A DNA stretch of 64,000 nt, taken from NCBI GenBank assembly GCA_905116865.2, contig CAJHNH020000491.1, forward strand, positions 820,607 to 884,606, read 5' to 3'. Shown piece after piece: positions 1-10,689 of this stretch. How positions within the stretch are numbered: the stretch's first letter is position 1; each line of letters begins with the position of its first letter. A program made the position numbers and the translations under genes. The notes under the pieces were generated by a model that saw only the letters and a list, made by a program, of their open reading frames with translations, did no database searches and had not been told where the DNA came from. This DNA comes from Candidula unifasciata (lineage: Eukaryota; Mollusca; Gastropoda; Stylommatophora; Geomitridae).

Positions 1-125
1 GGGCAACAGCATACTTTAAGTGCTTAGGGAAATCAAAAGGTCTTTGATCGGGCCCTGCAATCAGGATATGCAACTGTTTTTCTGCATTACACCTTGACAA
101 ATAATGTTTCCTTATTTTTCCACAG

Positions 126-283
126 ATGCCTGCTTGAGATGGTCTCCTAACTTAAATGTTACAGCGGACACTAACTTCAGAAGTCTAACCGTGGACTATT
201 GTCGGCAGGAGGAGCTACCCATCCCCAGCACCTATACGTGTGTCACAAAGGCGGAGACGACTTTGTGCACTGTAGTAGAGAAA
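126..283 (+). CDS. Putative receptor, extracellular Cys-containing exon
   Basis: Open exon of 52 complete codons preceded by a good acceptor (TTTTTCCACAG, ending at 125) and followed by a possible donor GTATGC at 284. Two leading bases complete a codon from an exon outside the window. The peptide has four cysteines (exon residues 2, 25, 38, 47) and one N-glycosylation sequon (NVT at residue 10), as expected of an ectodomain. I do not recognise the fold. It is assigned to the same gene as the transmembrane exon at 10255 only because of strand, order and an extracellular look. The phases do not join directly (0 versus 1), so a missing intermediate exon or a different donor is needed. Confidence 0.45.
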
Positions 284-488
284 GTATGCAGTGCTCGATG
301 TTCGTGTCTACCCGTGTGTTTGTGTGTGTCGTTATTGCGACTGTGTCAGACAACGGACCTGCTTACGTGTTTATCTATACTTGACTGAAATAGAGGTCAA
401 TGCTGCGTTGTAGCATTCAGAAGTGTCTGCGTGCGTGCGTGTTTGTGATAGATAGACAGCCAGCCAGCCAGACAGCTTGATAGACAGA

Positions 489-511
489 AAGAGAGAGAGA
501 AGAGAGAAGAG

Positions 512-581
<70 letters not shown>
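489..581. repeat. (GA)n microsatellite
   Basis: Nearly pure AG dinucleotide tract with a few interrupting AGA units, in the putative first receptor intron. ORFs reading through it encode only low-complexity Ser-Leu or Arg-Glu and are not genes. Confidence 0.95.
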
Positions 582-583
<2 letters not shown>

Positions 584-669
584 AGTCAACATGCACCATT
601 TGGAGGTGCTAGAACACATTGAAGGTTTCTCACATCTGGAGAAGAGGTATGCTTAAATAATAATAAAAG

Positions 670-936
670 TAAAAAGTAAGTAAAGGGCCCTTTTCCACTA
701 CTTTCAGGCGTATTGGGTATATAAAGCTTGATCTATATTTTATAAACCAAACGGCACTTGGTGGATGATATAGTCAGCATCACGCCTGCCACATTTACTT
801 CCCAGGACTACACCTGGTACCCACTAAAGGCTGGGTCGACTTGGGAGGGCCAAGGTCATTTGGAAAAAAAAATGAACTGAACCCACGACCTCCCTATCCG
901 CAGGCGAGCATCTAGCCCGTACACCACGGCGGCTCC
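670..936 (-). repeat. tRNA-headed SINE, family C
   Basis: On the minus strand the element begins with a tRNA-like head: an A-box-like stretch around TGGTGTACGGGCTAG, and a B-box-like GGTTCAGTTC. A body follows with the landmark GTCGACCCAGCCT, and it ends in an A-rich AAAGT tail. The same body recurs near 12465, 26110, 29040 and 30185. Internal Pol III promoter elements plus a repeated body and tail fit a SINE. The (TAA)n tract abuts the head. Confidence 0.7.
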
Positions 937-937
937 C

Positions 938-938
<1 letters not shown>

Positions 939-982
<44 letters not shown>
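939..982. repeat. (TAA)n microsatellite
   Basis: About 14 uninterrupted TAA trinucleotides immediately beside the SINE head, followed by a GAGGAGG-rich stretch. Confidence 0.95.
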
Positions 983-985
<3 letters not shown>

Positions 986-1137
986 GAGGAGGAGGGGGAT
1001 GATGGTAGTGCCAGAGGAGTTTGCGGCGAAATAGCGGGAAGTGAAGAAACCTGCACTTAAACAAATTTCATTCGATGTACGATCCGGGAGTGAATAAAAT
1101 GAGGGGGCTGAACTGTGACACTTTTCAATGAATGTCC

Positions 1138-1771
1138 TTTCGATACTAGAGTGGCTACTGGACTCGCCTGTCGATACTAGAGTGGCTACTGGACTCGCCT
1201 GTCGATACTAGAGAGGCTACTGGACTCGCCTGTCGATACTAGAGTGGCTACTGGACTCGCCTGTCGATACTAGAGTGGCTACTGGACTCGCCAGTCGATA
1301 CTAGAGTGGCTACTGGAGTCGCCTGTCATGGCAATGTCCTGTCGATACTAGAGTGGCTACTGGACTCGCCTGTCGATACTAGAGTGGCTACTGGACTCGC
1401 CTGTCGATACTAGAGTGGCTACTGGACTCGCCTGTCGATACTAGAGTGGCTACTGGACTCGCCTGTCGTGGCAATGTCCTGTCGATACTAGAGTAGCTAC
1501 TGGACTCGCCTGTCGATACTAGAGTGGCTACTGGACTCGCCTGTCGATACTAGAGTGGCTACTGGAGTCGCCTGTCATGTCAATATCCTGTCGATACTAG
1601 AGTGGCTACTGGACTCGCCTGTCGATACTAGAGTGGCTACTGGACTCGCCTGTCGATACTAGAGTGGCTACTGGACTCGCCTGTCGATACTAGAGTGGCT
1701 ACTGGACTCGCCTGTCGTGGCAATGTCCTGTCGATACTAGAGTGGCTACTGGACTCGCCTGTCGTGGCAAT
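1138..1771. repeat. 31-bp minisatellite
   Basis: About 18 copies of a 31-bp unit with the core GATACTAGAGTGGCTACTGG. A spacer TGGCAATGTCC interrupts it at intervals of three to six units, giving a higher-order pattern. It ends about 250 bp upstream of the ALKBH3-type ORF. Confidence 0.95.
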
Positions 1772-2022
1772 GAGCCTAGAGTCTCGCTATCTGCAAGGCC
1801 TTCAAAACATTTTATAATAAGAGAACTCCACAGAGGAGCATACACGGCAGGAGTCTACTAGTCATCAGTAGAAGATCCTCGGTCGACAATTGTTTCGGCC
1901 CGTTACCATCCTTATCAATCTCGAAAGGTGGGTCAACCTGGATCATGACGCCAGGCCCCAGTATCTCCTGCTGCGCTTAATCGGAGAAGTATGGACGACA
2001 CAAATGATAAACTTTTGAGGAA

Positions 2023-2976
2023 ATGAATGCAGAGAAGCGAAGAAAATCCAGAGTACAAGGAGGATGGGCAGGTGCAGGGAGCAAACAGAATAATGCTAGC
2101 AAACCAAAACAATCAGTTTTGGCATCACATGCTTCAAGCCAAAGCCCTGTGACTGGAATAGTTACACAAAGGCAAGTTCTGGCAAGTGCTCAATCTCATT
2201 CTGTCAAGTTGTCAGAGTCAAGTATTCCACAGTGGACTGATAATAATATTGGCCAGAAATCACAGAATAGTCAACAGCTTGTATTTGAAGATCCAGAACA
2301 GGAAATACAAGTAAAACCGGCTGACCTGACTATAGTAAAATCTGGCACATACGATATAAGCACAGAACCATCTGGAGTTTCTAGGTTGAGGTATTTCCCT
2401 GACTTCATTGAGCCATCACGCAGTGAAGCAATCTTTGCAGAATTACTAGATGAAATACCTTGGAAGCAGAGATCAGAAGTTCATGGCGGGGTCCGAGCTG
2501 TTCAACCCAGGCTGACTGCCTGGTATAACGAGCTTCCATACACATACGCTGGCATCACAGTGGAAGCTAATACATCTGAGTGGCCAAATGCGTTGAAAAC
2601 CCTAAAAGATCAGCTGGTGGAAGTTACTGGAATTGAGTTCAACTCTTTGGCTGCAAATTTATACAGAGATGGCCATGACAGTATTGGCTGGCACTCTGAC
2701 GATGAGCCAATCATGGGAAAGAACCCTACAATTGTATCGCTGTCCTTCGGCGAAGAGGGAGTGTTTGAGCTGCGAAAGAAGCCTCCACCTAATGAATCCG
2801 GAGAAAGAGACTACACCTATAGCCAAGTTATTAAAATACCTCTAAGAAGCGGTTCACTGCTCATTATGGAAGGCTGGACACAGTCAGACTGGCAGCATCG
2901 TATTCCAAATGAGTACCATGACAGAGGAGCCAGGATAAACATTACATTCAGAGTGGCAATACCTTCCCACAAGTGA
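2023..2976 (+). CDS. ALKBH3: ALKBH3-type 2-oxoglutarate/Fe(II) dioxygenase (single exon)
   Basis: Complete 317-residue ORF; in-frame TAA at 2008-2010 upstream supports this ATG. The family oxidatively removes 1-methyladenine and 3-methylcytosine from single-stranded DNA and RNA, using Fe(II), O2 and 2-oxoglutarate. The Fe ligands are visible: H224 and D226 in WHSDDEP, and H292 in QHRIP. The 2-oxoglutarate-binding arginines fit R304 and R310 in RxNxTFR, with the same spacing as in human ALKBH3 (286 aa). Other landmarks are NLYRDGHDSIGW and PLRSGSLLIMEG. The first ~100 residues are polar and poorly conserved, as in the family. There are no introns although vertebrate ALKBH3 is multi-exon. With the downstream AATAAA and A run this suggests a retrocopy with an undamaged reading frame. 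It lies on the same strand inside the putative receptor intron. Confidence 0.93.
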   Translation: MNAEKRRKSRVQGGWAGAGSKQNNASKPKQSVLASHASSQSPVTGIVTQRQVLASAQSHSVKLSESSIPQWTDNNIGQKSQNSQQLVFEDPEQEIQVKPADLTIVKSGTYDISTEPSGVSRLRYFPDFIEPSRSEAIFAELLDEIPWKQRSEVHGGVRAVQPRLTAWYNELPYTYAGITVEANTSEWPNALKTLKDQLVEVTGIEFNSLAANLYRDGHDSIGWHSDDEPIMGKNPTIVSLSFGEEGVFELRKKPPPNESGERDYTYSQVIKIPLRSGSLLIMEGWTQSDWQHRIPNEYHDRGARINITFRVAIPSHK

Positions 2977-3023
2977 CATACTTCATGCATCATGTGCTGT
3001 TTGAATCCATTAAATAATTCAGC

Positions 3024-3045
3024 AATAAATAGTTTTAAAAAAAAA
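3024..3045 (+). terminator. Poly(A) signal and A run after the ALKBH3 ORF
   Basis: AATAAA at 3024-3029 is followed seven bases later by nine A residues (3037-3045), 48 bp after the stop codon. The A run begins closer to the signal than usual, but fits the remnant of a reverse-transcribed poly(A) tail. A chance A run cannot be excluded. Confidence 0.6.
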
Positions 3046-3117
3046 GGTGAATAAGGTGGAGTTAAAGCGATAGTCTGGTGCACGCCAAAAAACTGATGCC
3101 GCGAGGTTTCAGGCTAA

Positions 3118-3202
3118 CGGGGCAATGGCTGGCCTGCAAGAGGGCAATGGCTGGCCTGCAAGAGGGCAATGGCTGGCCTGCAAGAGGGCAATGGCTGGCC
3201 TG
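3118..3202. repeat. 22-bp minisatellite
   Basis: Four copies of a 22-bp unit containing GGCAATGGCTGGCCTG, just downstream of the ALKBH3 copy. Confidence 0.9.
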
Positions 3203-3354
3203 GAAGGAGACGGGCACAGATCAGGTCAGATTTTTTTCCTGCCACGCGACGGGCCTAGCAAGCCGGCAGTGATGTAATTGATTGTTACTTCACGAGAAAT
3301 ATTAAATACGTATAGGACACACTCTTGCGGACAAACTGCATATGAGACTTTTTA

Positions 3355-4185
3355 TAGCGGAACATCTAGGAGGAGGGCGAGAGGAAGACCAGGAAAAAAT
3401 AGATAAATGGTGTAGCCGAAACCTGTAATAGGATGAACAAATCCATAAACCAAGACACGTACATAAAACCACAACAGTAGGCTACAATCGGGTAGCAGTG
3501 AGACCACAAAAGAAGAAGAAAGTGATAGTCGGGATACAACAAAATAACGCATCTGACGGATGCGACAGAAGATGATATGAAATGTACACTATACGTGGAG
3601 CAATCAATAAACGTGAGATGAGTCGTCTGACGTGTGATGAGAACGATCATTCTTGAAAGCTATATAAATCCTATCTTGCTATACGGAAGTAAATCATGGA
3701 CATTTGGTAATTTAGTGAGAAATTATTTGTAAGCTGCAGAGATGTCGTTTTATAGGCGAAGCATGAGAATACCCAAGACACATAAAAAAATAGTAATGGG
3801 GATGTCCTGAAAGAAACTGACTCGTGAAGAGAACTGATTGCCAACATTAGAAAGAGACAATCTATATTCTTTGATCAAGTGATAAGAAGGAGAAAACTGG
3901 AGTACATAGTGACAATATGAAAGTTGGAGAGAAGGAGAGGCAGAGGGAGACTGAGAGAAATGATGCTGCACAATTTAATTCATCTGTCTCAGAGTTGATT
4001 GAAAATACATGAGACAGAAGGCTGTGGATAAAGATGACTACCAACCCCACATGGCATGAATTTTGAAAAGAAGAAAAGTGGCCTGGTACCCAAAGAGTAA
4101 GGCTACAAGGTTCTGGAGCCCAGGGATATGATGAAGTCACTGGTTTGTGTAAACCCATATAGCGTTGAAGCAAATTACTTTTCAA
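3355..4185 (+). mobile_element. Degenerate non-LTR retrotransposon 3' ends
   Basis: 3355-3535 matches the 3' end at 14275-14465 (shared GATGGTGTAGC-like and CTACAAT..GGTA..CAGTGAGA landmarks, then AAGAAGAAG). From about 3625 the + strand conceptually encodes LINE reverse-transcriptase C-terminal motifs: NPILLYGSKSWT, then IRRRKLEY, then RGRLREMMLH, with stops and frameshifts. This is the usual ending of RTE/CR1-like ORF2 proteins. No intact ORF remains. Confidence 0.6.
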
Positions 4186-4189
4186 TAAA

Positions 4190-5475
4190 CTTTATTTCTG
4201 TGTGTCCACAGCCTCGTTGCGGGCATGTCTTTGAAAACCTGACGAGTGGTAATTACACGATAATTGTAAGTTGAACATCCCCATGAATATTTTTCTGTAT
4301 AGTTACATGTGCCTACGTCATTATTTGTACCTCTTTTCATACACACTCATATATGTGTGTGTATTCGTGTGTGTCCTCTTCTTCTTCTGTCCCCCAATGG
4401 ATCATAGGCCCTCAACCAACCAACTTATTTCAAGTCATTCTATCCTTTGCTATTGTAAACAGTTTACCCCACTCCCCCCCCCCCCCATCTTTTTAACTTC
4501 ACTCTCGAGCTCCCTTCTTCGTGTGTTTATAGTATACCTCAATGTCTATACCCTTGCGGGTTCCAGTGCAAAGACATTCTAGTTATATGTTTTCTGGTTT
4601 TCTCAACGTGAGTCCTATCCAGCGCCAGTGTCTTTTCTTCACATTTAGCTCCACTAGAACTTGTTTAGTTCTTTCCCGAAGCTCAACATTAGTCATTCTA
4701 TCATACCATTGAATACCTACCTCTATTTTGCGTAGGCGCAAGTTAATGACTGTTTGTAGTTTAAGAGTAATTAACTTTTTAGTTTAATAGTAACTAACTT
4801 TTTTAGTTCTCCATGTTTCCGCTACGTACAGCAGTATTGTTCTGATTAAATATTTTTCGTGCAGCCCATCCTTTTTCTTCCCAGGTTGGTTTCCCCCCCC
4901 CCCACCCCTTTTTTCCTTCCCTTTCTTAAATCCTTCTCCGCCCGTGTGTGTTTGTGATGTGTCTGACACTGTGGGTTCCAATATAATGCCATTTTAGTTA
5001 TATTGCAACGTTTCTCCGCCTCTTGATTCGCTCGAATGTTTCGTCCTCTCCCATATCTGTACATAGTGATTCTGTCATGCCATTCCCATTTACGAACAAA
5101 TCTGGGGATGCAACTGAATAAGTGTTTTCTTTTTCATGCGATCATGAAAGTTTCCTTAATACCCGAATACAGAATCTGGCTGAACGGACAGTGCTCACAC
5201 ATGCAAACATCAAGTCCATTGCATCTGGACTGACAGAGGTCAGGGAAGAGGAGGGGGTGGGGGTGGGGGAATGATCAGACAGTCAACAGAAACTGCTGAC
5301 TCTATGATATTCGCTGCTATAGGACTACAAATATAATTTAAAAAAAAAGATGTCACTGCTGTCCTTATTTACTGCATTTCAGAACAGGAGCTCATTTTTC
5401 GATTCATTGGAATTCGTATCAACGTGGTTTCACTGAGTATACAACATACAGCACACACATAGTTAATCATCATCA
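4190..5475. other. No recognisable gene
   Basis: Low-complexity T-rich and C-rich sequence with short ORFs only. I see no splice-supported coding segment, RNA gene or clear transposon end. Confidence 0.5.
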
Positions 5476-5479
5476 AGTG

Positions 5480-6095
5480 CCTTGCCAACTGGCGTAGGCA
5501 TTCATGCGTCGCTACAGATCTTGGTCTTTGGTGTTCTGGATCAATTCCCCTGATGGTATTCCTCCATGCCACTGTCTTAAGCCATCCACCATCATTTCTC
5601 TTGGTCTGCCTCTGCTACCAGTGATCTTTTCAGTTGTCACGATATTTTTTCAGTGTTCTTTTTCTCATTACATGACCAAAGAAATGTATTTGTCTCATTC
5701 TCATTGTTGTATATAACGTTTGTTATACTTTCATTAGCCATTTCCAGGCTTTCAGTGTTGGTTATTCTGGCAGTCCAAGGTATTCTCAACAGTCTTTTCA
5801 AGAACCACATCTCAGTTGCCTCCAAACTCTTCTTAATTTGTTTGCTCACATTCCAAGATCCACTACCATACGACAGAACAGGCTCGGTTTAACATTTAAA
5901 TACTCGTTTTCTGATGCTTAATGAGAGTGATTTATTACATAAAATAATTTTCCTTTTCTGAAATGCTGCCTTGGCCTGGCCAATTATGTTCTTAATTTCT
6001 GTCACTCATCGTCCATCTGATGATATGAATGTTCCCAAATACTTGAATTTATTGACTTGGCTAAGCACTTTCCCTTCTATTGCTATGTCACATTT
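5480..6095 (-). mobile_element. LINE reverse-transcriptase C-terminal fragment
   Basis: Reading the minus strand from about 6095: KCDIAIEGKVLSQVNKFKYL, then TFISSDGR, then a gap with errors. After that come SKQIKKSLEATEMWFLKR and LLRIPWTARITNTES. This is the classic end of the RT and thumb region of RTE/CR1-like LINE ORF2 proteins (FKYLG...ITSDG...EMW..RRMLRIPWT). It ends near the LARHLMMI landmark at about 5480. Several stops and frameshifts are present. A 28-bp minisatellite replaces the upstream part. Confidence 0.75.
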
Positions 6096-6522
6096 TGGAG
6101 TTACCTTCACATAGATACATCGTAGGAGTTATCTTCACATAGATACATCGTGGGAGTTATCTTCACATAGATACATCGTGGGAGTTATCTTCACATAGAT
6201 ACATCGTGGGAGTTATCTTCACATAGATACATCGTGGGAGTTATCTTCACATAGATACATCGTGGGAGTTATCTTCACATAGATACATCGTGGGAGTTAT
6301 CTTCACATAGATACATCGGGGGGGGGGGGTTATCTTCACATAGATACATCGGGGGAGTTATCTTCACACAGATACATCGTGGGAGTTATCTTCACATAGA
6401 TACATCGGAGGAGTTATCTTCACATAGATACATCGTGGGAGTTATCTTCACATAGATACATCGTGGGAGTTTTCTTCACATAGATACATCGTGGGAGTTA
6501 TCTTCACATAGATACATCGTGA
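6096..6522. repeat. 28-bp minisatellite
   Basis: About 15 copies of a 28-bp unit with the core TTATCTTCACATAGATACAT. One unit has expanded to a G run. It abuts the LINE fragment, and its first unit resembles the adjoining GGAGTTACCTTCACATAG of the LINE, so it may have grown from LINE sequence. Confidence 0.95.
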
Positions 6523-6546
6523 AATAGCAAAAGATAGTCCGCGTCT

Positions 6547-6770
6547 GGTTTCTGGGGTCTCATTGTGGAAGGAAAAATAATACACCCACTGCCTCCCTAA
6601 CAAGCATGTCGTAAGAGTCAGAGTCGACTAATTAGAGGTTTTCTTTGAAGTCGGAGTGCATTTGCCTGAGAGGCAAGGAACCAATAGTCTGCTTACATAT
6701 ACACCAGATCTGTAATACGGATGTGCAAGCAAAACTCATATCCTGGAACAAGTATAAAGTCCTTCAAGTC
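6547..6770 (+). repeat. SINE-like repeat, family G (GAA-tailed)
   Basis: Carries the family landmarks in order: TCTGGGGTCTCATTGTGG, CAAGCATGTCGTAAGAGTC, GAAGTCGGAGTGCAT, GAGAGGCAAGGAACCAA, CAGATCTGTAA. At least a dozen copies of this ~290-bp repeat occur in the window. This one lacks the GAA tail. Confidence 0.85.
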
Positions 6771-7009
6771 CCAGGCTAGCGTCTAGTCGCCACAACACAG
6801 CGGCTTCCTATCTCTTTTGATCCGCGGTGTTATTTGAGCTACCTCCGACCCAGTTTGGCTATTTTAATGCTGCACTTCTCTGCAAACATTGATTACAAAT
6901 GTTTTGCTGACGCCGAAAGTGTTAATCACTGGCTTTACCAACAATCGCAGTAAAGAAAGTACACATTGTTAAGCCTTTCAGACATACTTCTTCCTCACTT
7001 CCTATTTTA

Positions 7010-7370
7010 CCACTTCGGGTGTCGATGGACACATAAAGTTCTGCTTCTGCCTCTTCTGGCCGCCTCAACCACAGACACATCATGTTGTTGTCAAGTTTCT
7101 CTGATTTGATCTTTCCATCTTGTTTTAGTCTACCTCATGCTTCATGTCCTTCTCCTCTTTTGATGCTAGTCTTGTGTAGACATACTGTGTATAGACCTTA
7201 AACCAATCCACTTCCTTTCTTACTGCTTCGGGTGTCCAGGGACATGGAAGGTAATGCTTCTTGCTCTTCTGGGCCCACATCGTGCTGTTGTAGTTTCCCT
7301 GATGATATCTTTCCATATTTTCTTGGTCTACCTTGTGCTCTACGTCCTTCTCATCTTTTGGTGTAAGCTT
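7010..7370 (-). repeat. Duplicated LINE 3' segment
   Basis: Two imperfect direct copies about 210 bp apart (CCACTTCGGGTGTCGATGGACA near 7013 and GCTTCGGGTGTCCAGGGACA near 7226). Each runs into a GTCTACCT motif followed by AAGTCCTTCTC-like sequence. The minus-strand translation resembles the RGRPRK-type end of LINE ORF2 proteins. The following 15-bp minisatellite probably expanded from its TGTGTAGACATACTGTG end. Confidence 0.5.
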
Positions 7371-7545
7371 TGTGTGTACATACTGTGTGTGTACATACTG
7401 TGTGTGGACATACTGTGTGTGGACATACTGTGTGTGGACATACTGTGTGTGGATATACTGTGTGTGGATATACTGTGTGTGGACAAACTGTGTGTGGACA
7501 TACTGTGTGTGGATATACTGTGTGTGGATATACTGTGTGTAGACC
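7370..7545. repeat. 15-bp minisatellite
   Basis: About 12 copies of a 15-bp unit CATACTGTGTGTGGA with single-base variants. The period is a multiple of three, so all six frames can stay open (for example repeated CVDIL), producing false ORFs. Confidence 0.95.
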
Positions 7546-7680
7546 TGCCAGCAGTAACACAGGCTACATCTTTTGTCTGGAAGGTCAAACCATTGTGCAA
7601 GAGCTGCTTCGATGTTGAGGTCTACAACAGAGATTGCATAACTCCGATCTATGTCAAATATTTCTTTCTGGGTAAGTAGG

Positions 7681-7711
<31 letters not shown>

Positions 7712-7714
7712 GCC

Positions 7715-7758
<44 letters not shown>

Positions 7759-7850
7759 CGTCCGTCCGTCCGTCCGTCCGTCCGTCCGTCCGTCCATCCA
7801 TCCGTCCATCCATCTATCTGTCTGTCCATCTATATGTCGATCCATAAATA
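7681..7850. repeat. Compound tetranucleotide microsatellite
   Basis: Successive blocks of CTAT, CTGT, CCGT and CATC tetranucleotides, showing stepwise point mutation and spread of each variant. Confidence 0.95.
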
Positions 7851-8047
7851 TGCCTGGTTATCAGTCTATCCATATGTCTGTCTATTATACAGAAACCACC
7901 ACATCCACTCATTTCTTGAAATATTCCATAAAAGAGAAAGATCCAGCACACAGAACATTCCCTGAAACATTCAGAAATTCAAATGATTTAGAAGCAGCAA
8001 TCTCATTACTTGTTGGCAAATATTGCTATGCACATTGGCAAGCAACA

Positions 8048-8190
8048 TGGGTACATCTGCCTGAGAGGCAAGGCAGAACTAACAGTCTGCACATAAATAA
8101 ACCAGATCTGTAAATCTTATGTGCACGCAAAACTCAAGTTATTGAAAAAGACCAAAGTCCAGACAGAAGTGTACACTATAAGTACACCAA
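8048..8190 (+). repeat. SINE-like repeat, family G, middle part
   Basis: Contains ACATCTGCCTGAGAGGCAAGG, CAGTCTGCACA, AAACCAGATCTGTAAAT and GTGCACGCAAAACTCAAG of family G. Head and tail are missing. Confidence 0.75.
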
Positions 8191-8392
8191 ATTCAAGATA
8201 GGAGTATCAGCCATGTGCACCAGTGGAAAGGTGCGCCAGACAGCAAAACGTTTACTGCAGCACTGTACATAATTTTATACATTAAGGCAAGCTTTTTGGC
8301 CCAGGAAGAAAAACAGCAGAAAGTAAACTTTATGGGGCACTAAGCAACCCCCCCCCCCCCCCACCCCCAAGTGAAATTTATATGAGACACAC

Positions 8393-8590
8393 GCCCGGCT
8401 CTCTAGCGTAGTTGGCTAAACCGGATTGCGCGGAGACCAGGTGACGAACTCCTTGTGGTCCGGGTTCAATCCCGGGGGTAGGCAGGAAAGCCACATTTTC
8501 TCCCAGATTAATGGTAATTACAATGGAATCAAGGCCGAAAGGATGGCTTCTGGATACTGAAACAAACAAAAATATAAGAGACACAATTGC
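8393..8590 (+). repeat. tRNA-derived SINE, family D
   Basis: The head has a consensus Pol III A box (TAGCGTAGTTGG, about 8404) and B box (GGTTCAATCCC, about 8463) at tRNA-like spacing. A non-tRNA body and a weakly A-rich end (ACAAACAAAAATATAAG) follow. It cannot be a working tRNA gene: there is no convincing acceptor stem or anticodon arm. Confidence 0.7.
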
Positions 8591-9034
8591 TGATTTGGAC
8601 CACTTGTTTCAGGCTAACGAAAGGAGACGTGTACACAAAACCAGGACTTCCCCCCCCCCCCCCCTCCCCACAGAATGTACAGCAAGTAAACACAGAGAGA
8701 AAATAACAATCCAATCAACTAGGTGCCGCCTTCACACTGAAGGTTGGCAGCAATCATCTCCAACCCTCATAAATGTCTCTCGCCCTGTTGTACTCACCGA
8801 AGGCTCTTGGTGCAATCCTCCCACTTGTATCGCTGTATATCTTGTGAGCGTTCACTTTCACCCTTTCACTCCAGTATAATCAAAATACATTCAAGTGCAG
8901 TGGGTCATGTCCTGGGAAGTAAAGGCGACCAGAACGCATACCCCTCACCCCACCGGCTGCTACCTCAAGGTTTGTGAGACCTTGAATTTGGCAATGGATG
9001 CTAATTTATAGAAAAAAATCCCAGACACCTTGTT

Positions 9035-9200
9035 CTTTTTTGTTTCTTTGAGTTCACCGGCTGTTGTAAACTGGCGGACATTTTCGGTTATTTGTCCACC
9101 TGAGCACTTTAGTCTTGTTTCAGAACCTGAGTGTTGTGTCCACATCCGTTTTAGAGATCTGACCTACTTCTATGCAAACTGTTGGTTCCTAAACTCCAGA
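9035..9200 (-). repeat. SINE-like repeat, family G
   Basis: Minus-orientation copy: TTCACCGGCTGTTGTAAAC, then GTCTTGTTTCAGAACCTGAG, GTCCACATCCGTTTTA, CAAACTGTTGGTTCCT. The distal head is missing. Confidence 0.8.
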
Positions 9201-9239
9201 AAAGTTCTAACTGGGCGTTCCGATTAGCACCTCCGAGTT

Positions 9240-9460
9240 GCTATCTGAAATGTCTGACACCGTGAGGTCAAAAAATCTCTGGGTGGATGGCAGACCAACA
9301 GGCCCTAAAGATTTGACACCGTGAGACTTAAGAACCTTTGTGTCTATGGGAGACCAACAGGGCAAGCCTAGATACCCAGTTCAACCTCGAAGGAGGTTAT
9401 AATGAGGGCACTGGTAATGGCCATACAAGCCCGGTGTAACCTGTAATCCTATGCGGGTAA
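9240..9460 (+). repeat. Dispersed repeat, family E
   Basis: Two internal partial copies contain GCAGACCAACAGG-type sequence (about 9288 and 9348). The second continues through CCCAGTTCAACCTC and GGTGTAACCTG. The same order recurs at 12330-12440 just after the 29-bp minisatellite. Confidence 0.6.
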
Positions 9461-9874
9461 GAATTACTTTTAAATTTAAAAAAAAGTCCCCCCCCCCCCC
9501 CCCACCACCAGGACTGCTTTCTGAAGGATTTACATCTCAAGGATGAGAATCAAACAGTGCAGAAGCACACATAGATCATTACAGTCTGAGGAGAATGGCG
9601 CTGCAAGGAGTTAGAGTTACCAGGGGATCTGGCTGACGCTCAACACTCAGGGGAAGGATGAGGCGGATATACAATCAGACGGTTACTGGTACCATCGGAA
9701 GAAGAACGCATCGCCTGTTGCTGAAGGTGGGGACGGAGCACTTATGGAAGTGTCCTGGGTGCTGTGATGTTGATTCTTAATTCAACATTCCGTGCAGGTG
9801 TGGTTACTTGGGGAGGGGCTGCACCAGTAAGGATCTAGATAGGCAAAATAACGTTAACTTCACAATTAGGTAGG

Positions 9875-10105
9875 TAGGTAGTTTTACCCCACTAGGAGAT
9901 CACAGAGGCAATAAACACCCGGTGACACAAAGTGCCACCATGTGGATGAGGATCACCCCTGGAGAGGTCACAGAAACCACTTTCAGCCATATCTATGGCT
10001 AGACCATATCTATGCTCCGGCTATATTTAGGGCCCCCGGCAGAAGCTAGGGTGTGGCTTCAAATAACAAAAATTGCATCCCACATAGGGACAACTTATAA
10101 CGTTA
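9875..10105 (+). repeat. Dispersed repeat, family B
   Basis: About 220 bp with TTTTACCCCACTAGGAGATCA, AAACACCCGGTGACACAAAG, CACCATGTGGATGAGGATC, a GGAGAGGTC, and CATATTTATGGC-like motifs. Other copies lie at 10690 (-), 15445 (+), 19205 (-) and 31095 (+). Class unknown; the size and dispersal suggest a SINE. Confidence 0.7.
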
Positions 10106-10254
10106 GAAATCACAAGTATCTCAATGTTCACACATATAAAAATTCCATGGATATTCAGTACCTGAAAAGACTCTATGTCTTTCTCAATTATAAACCAGAA
10201 ATATTCAACAGGTTATTTATTATAAAATTACTGACTACAATTTCTCCCTCACAG

Positions 10255-10392
10255 AAGTGGCAGAGGAGAACTCGTCCTTGGACCAGAAGCAGAGTTCTAC
10301 AACACATACTGGAGTTATCGTTCCTGCCAGCTGCGCTAGTATCTTGTTGGTGATTATTCTTGTGGTATACCTGATAGCAAGGCACAGACACT
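10255..10392 (+). CDS. Putative receptor, transmembrane exon
   Basis: Acceptor TTTCTCCCTCACAG ends at 10254 and donor GTGAGT starts at 10393. The only open frame (phase 1 in, phase 1 out, 45 complete codons) encodes a polar juxtamembrane stretch VAEENSSLDQKQSSTTHT. Then comes a strongly hydrophobic segment of about 23 residues (exon residues 19-41) and a basic stop-transfer RHRH. The other two frames contain stops. This is the signature of a type I membrane protein. The single base left at the donor joins exactly with the exon at 12659 (T plus GT gives Cys). Confidence 0.75.
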
Positions 10393-10453
10393 GTGAGTAT
10401 TCGAGTTTGAATTTCATGTCTTGAATAGAACAGGAATGGTTTGAGAAAGAGAA

Positions 10454-10456
<3 letters not shown>

Positions 10457-10542
<86 letters not shown>

Positions 10543-10553
10543 GAGAGAGAGAG
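10457..10553. repeat. (TA)n with flanking (GA)n
   Basis: About 40 TA dinucleotides (10457-10538) followed by a short GA tract, just inside the receptor intron. Such AT-rich alternating tracts can extrude cruciforms. Confidence 0.95.
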
Positions 10554-10689
10554 AGCACTCTGAAGTACAATAAAACTTCGATTAACTGTTACGGCCAAGA
10601 GCAGGACTGTGACGAACAACCGACTTAAAATCTTTTACTAGCTTGGGACGAAAAGGATAATAATAAAGTATGAGACACCATTTTTTGGG

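Noticed and set aside
1138..1771. CRISPR-like array of regular repeats
   Set aside because: Units are directly adjacent with no unique spacers, the genome is eukaryotic and there are no cas genes. It is a minisatellite. The same applies to the arrays at 6096, 11195 and 56985.
7254..7679. 141-residue ORF with CVDIL repeats
   Set aside because: It runs through a 15-bp minisatellite and LINE remnants; no protein family is visible.
8393..8485. tRNA gene
   Set aside because: A and B boxes are present but the cloverleaf fails and a SINE body follows. The same verdict applies to 870-936, 15915-16010 and 44598-44685.
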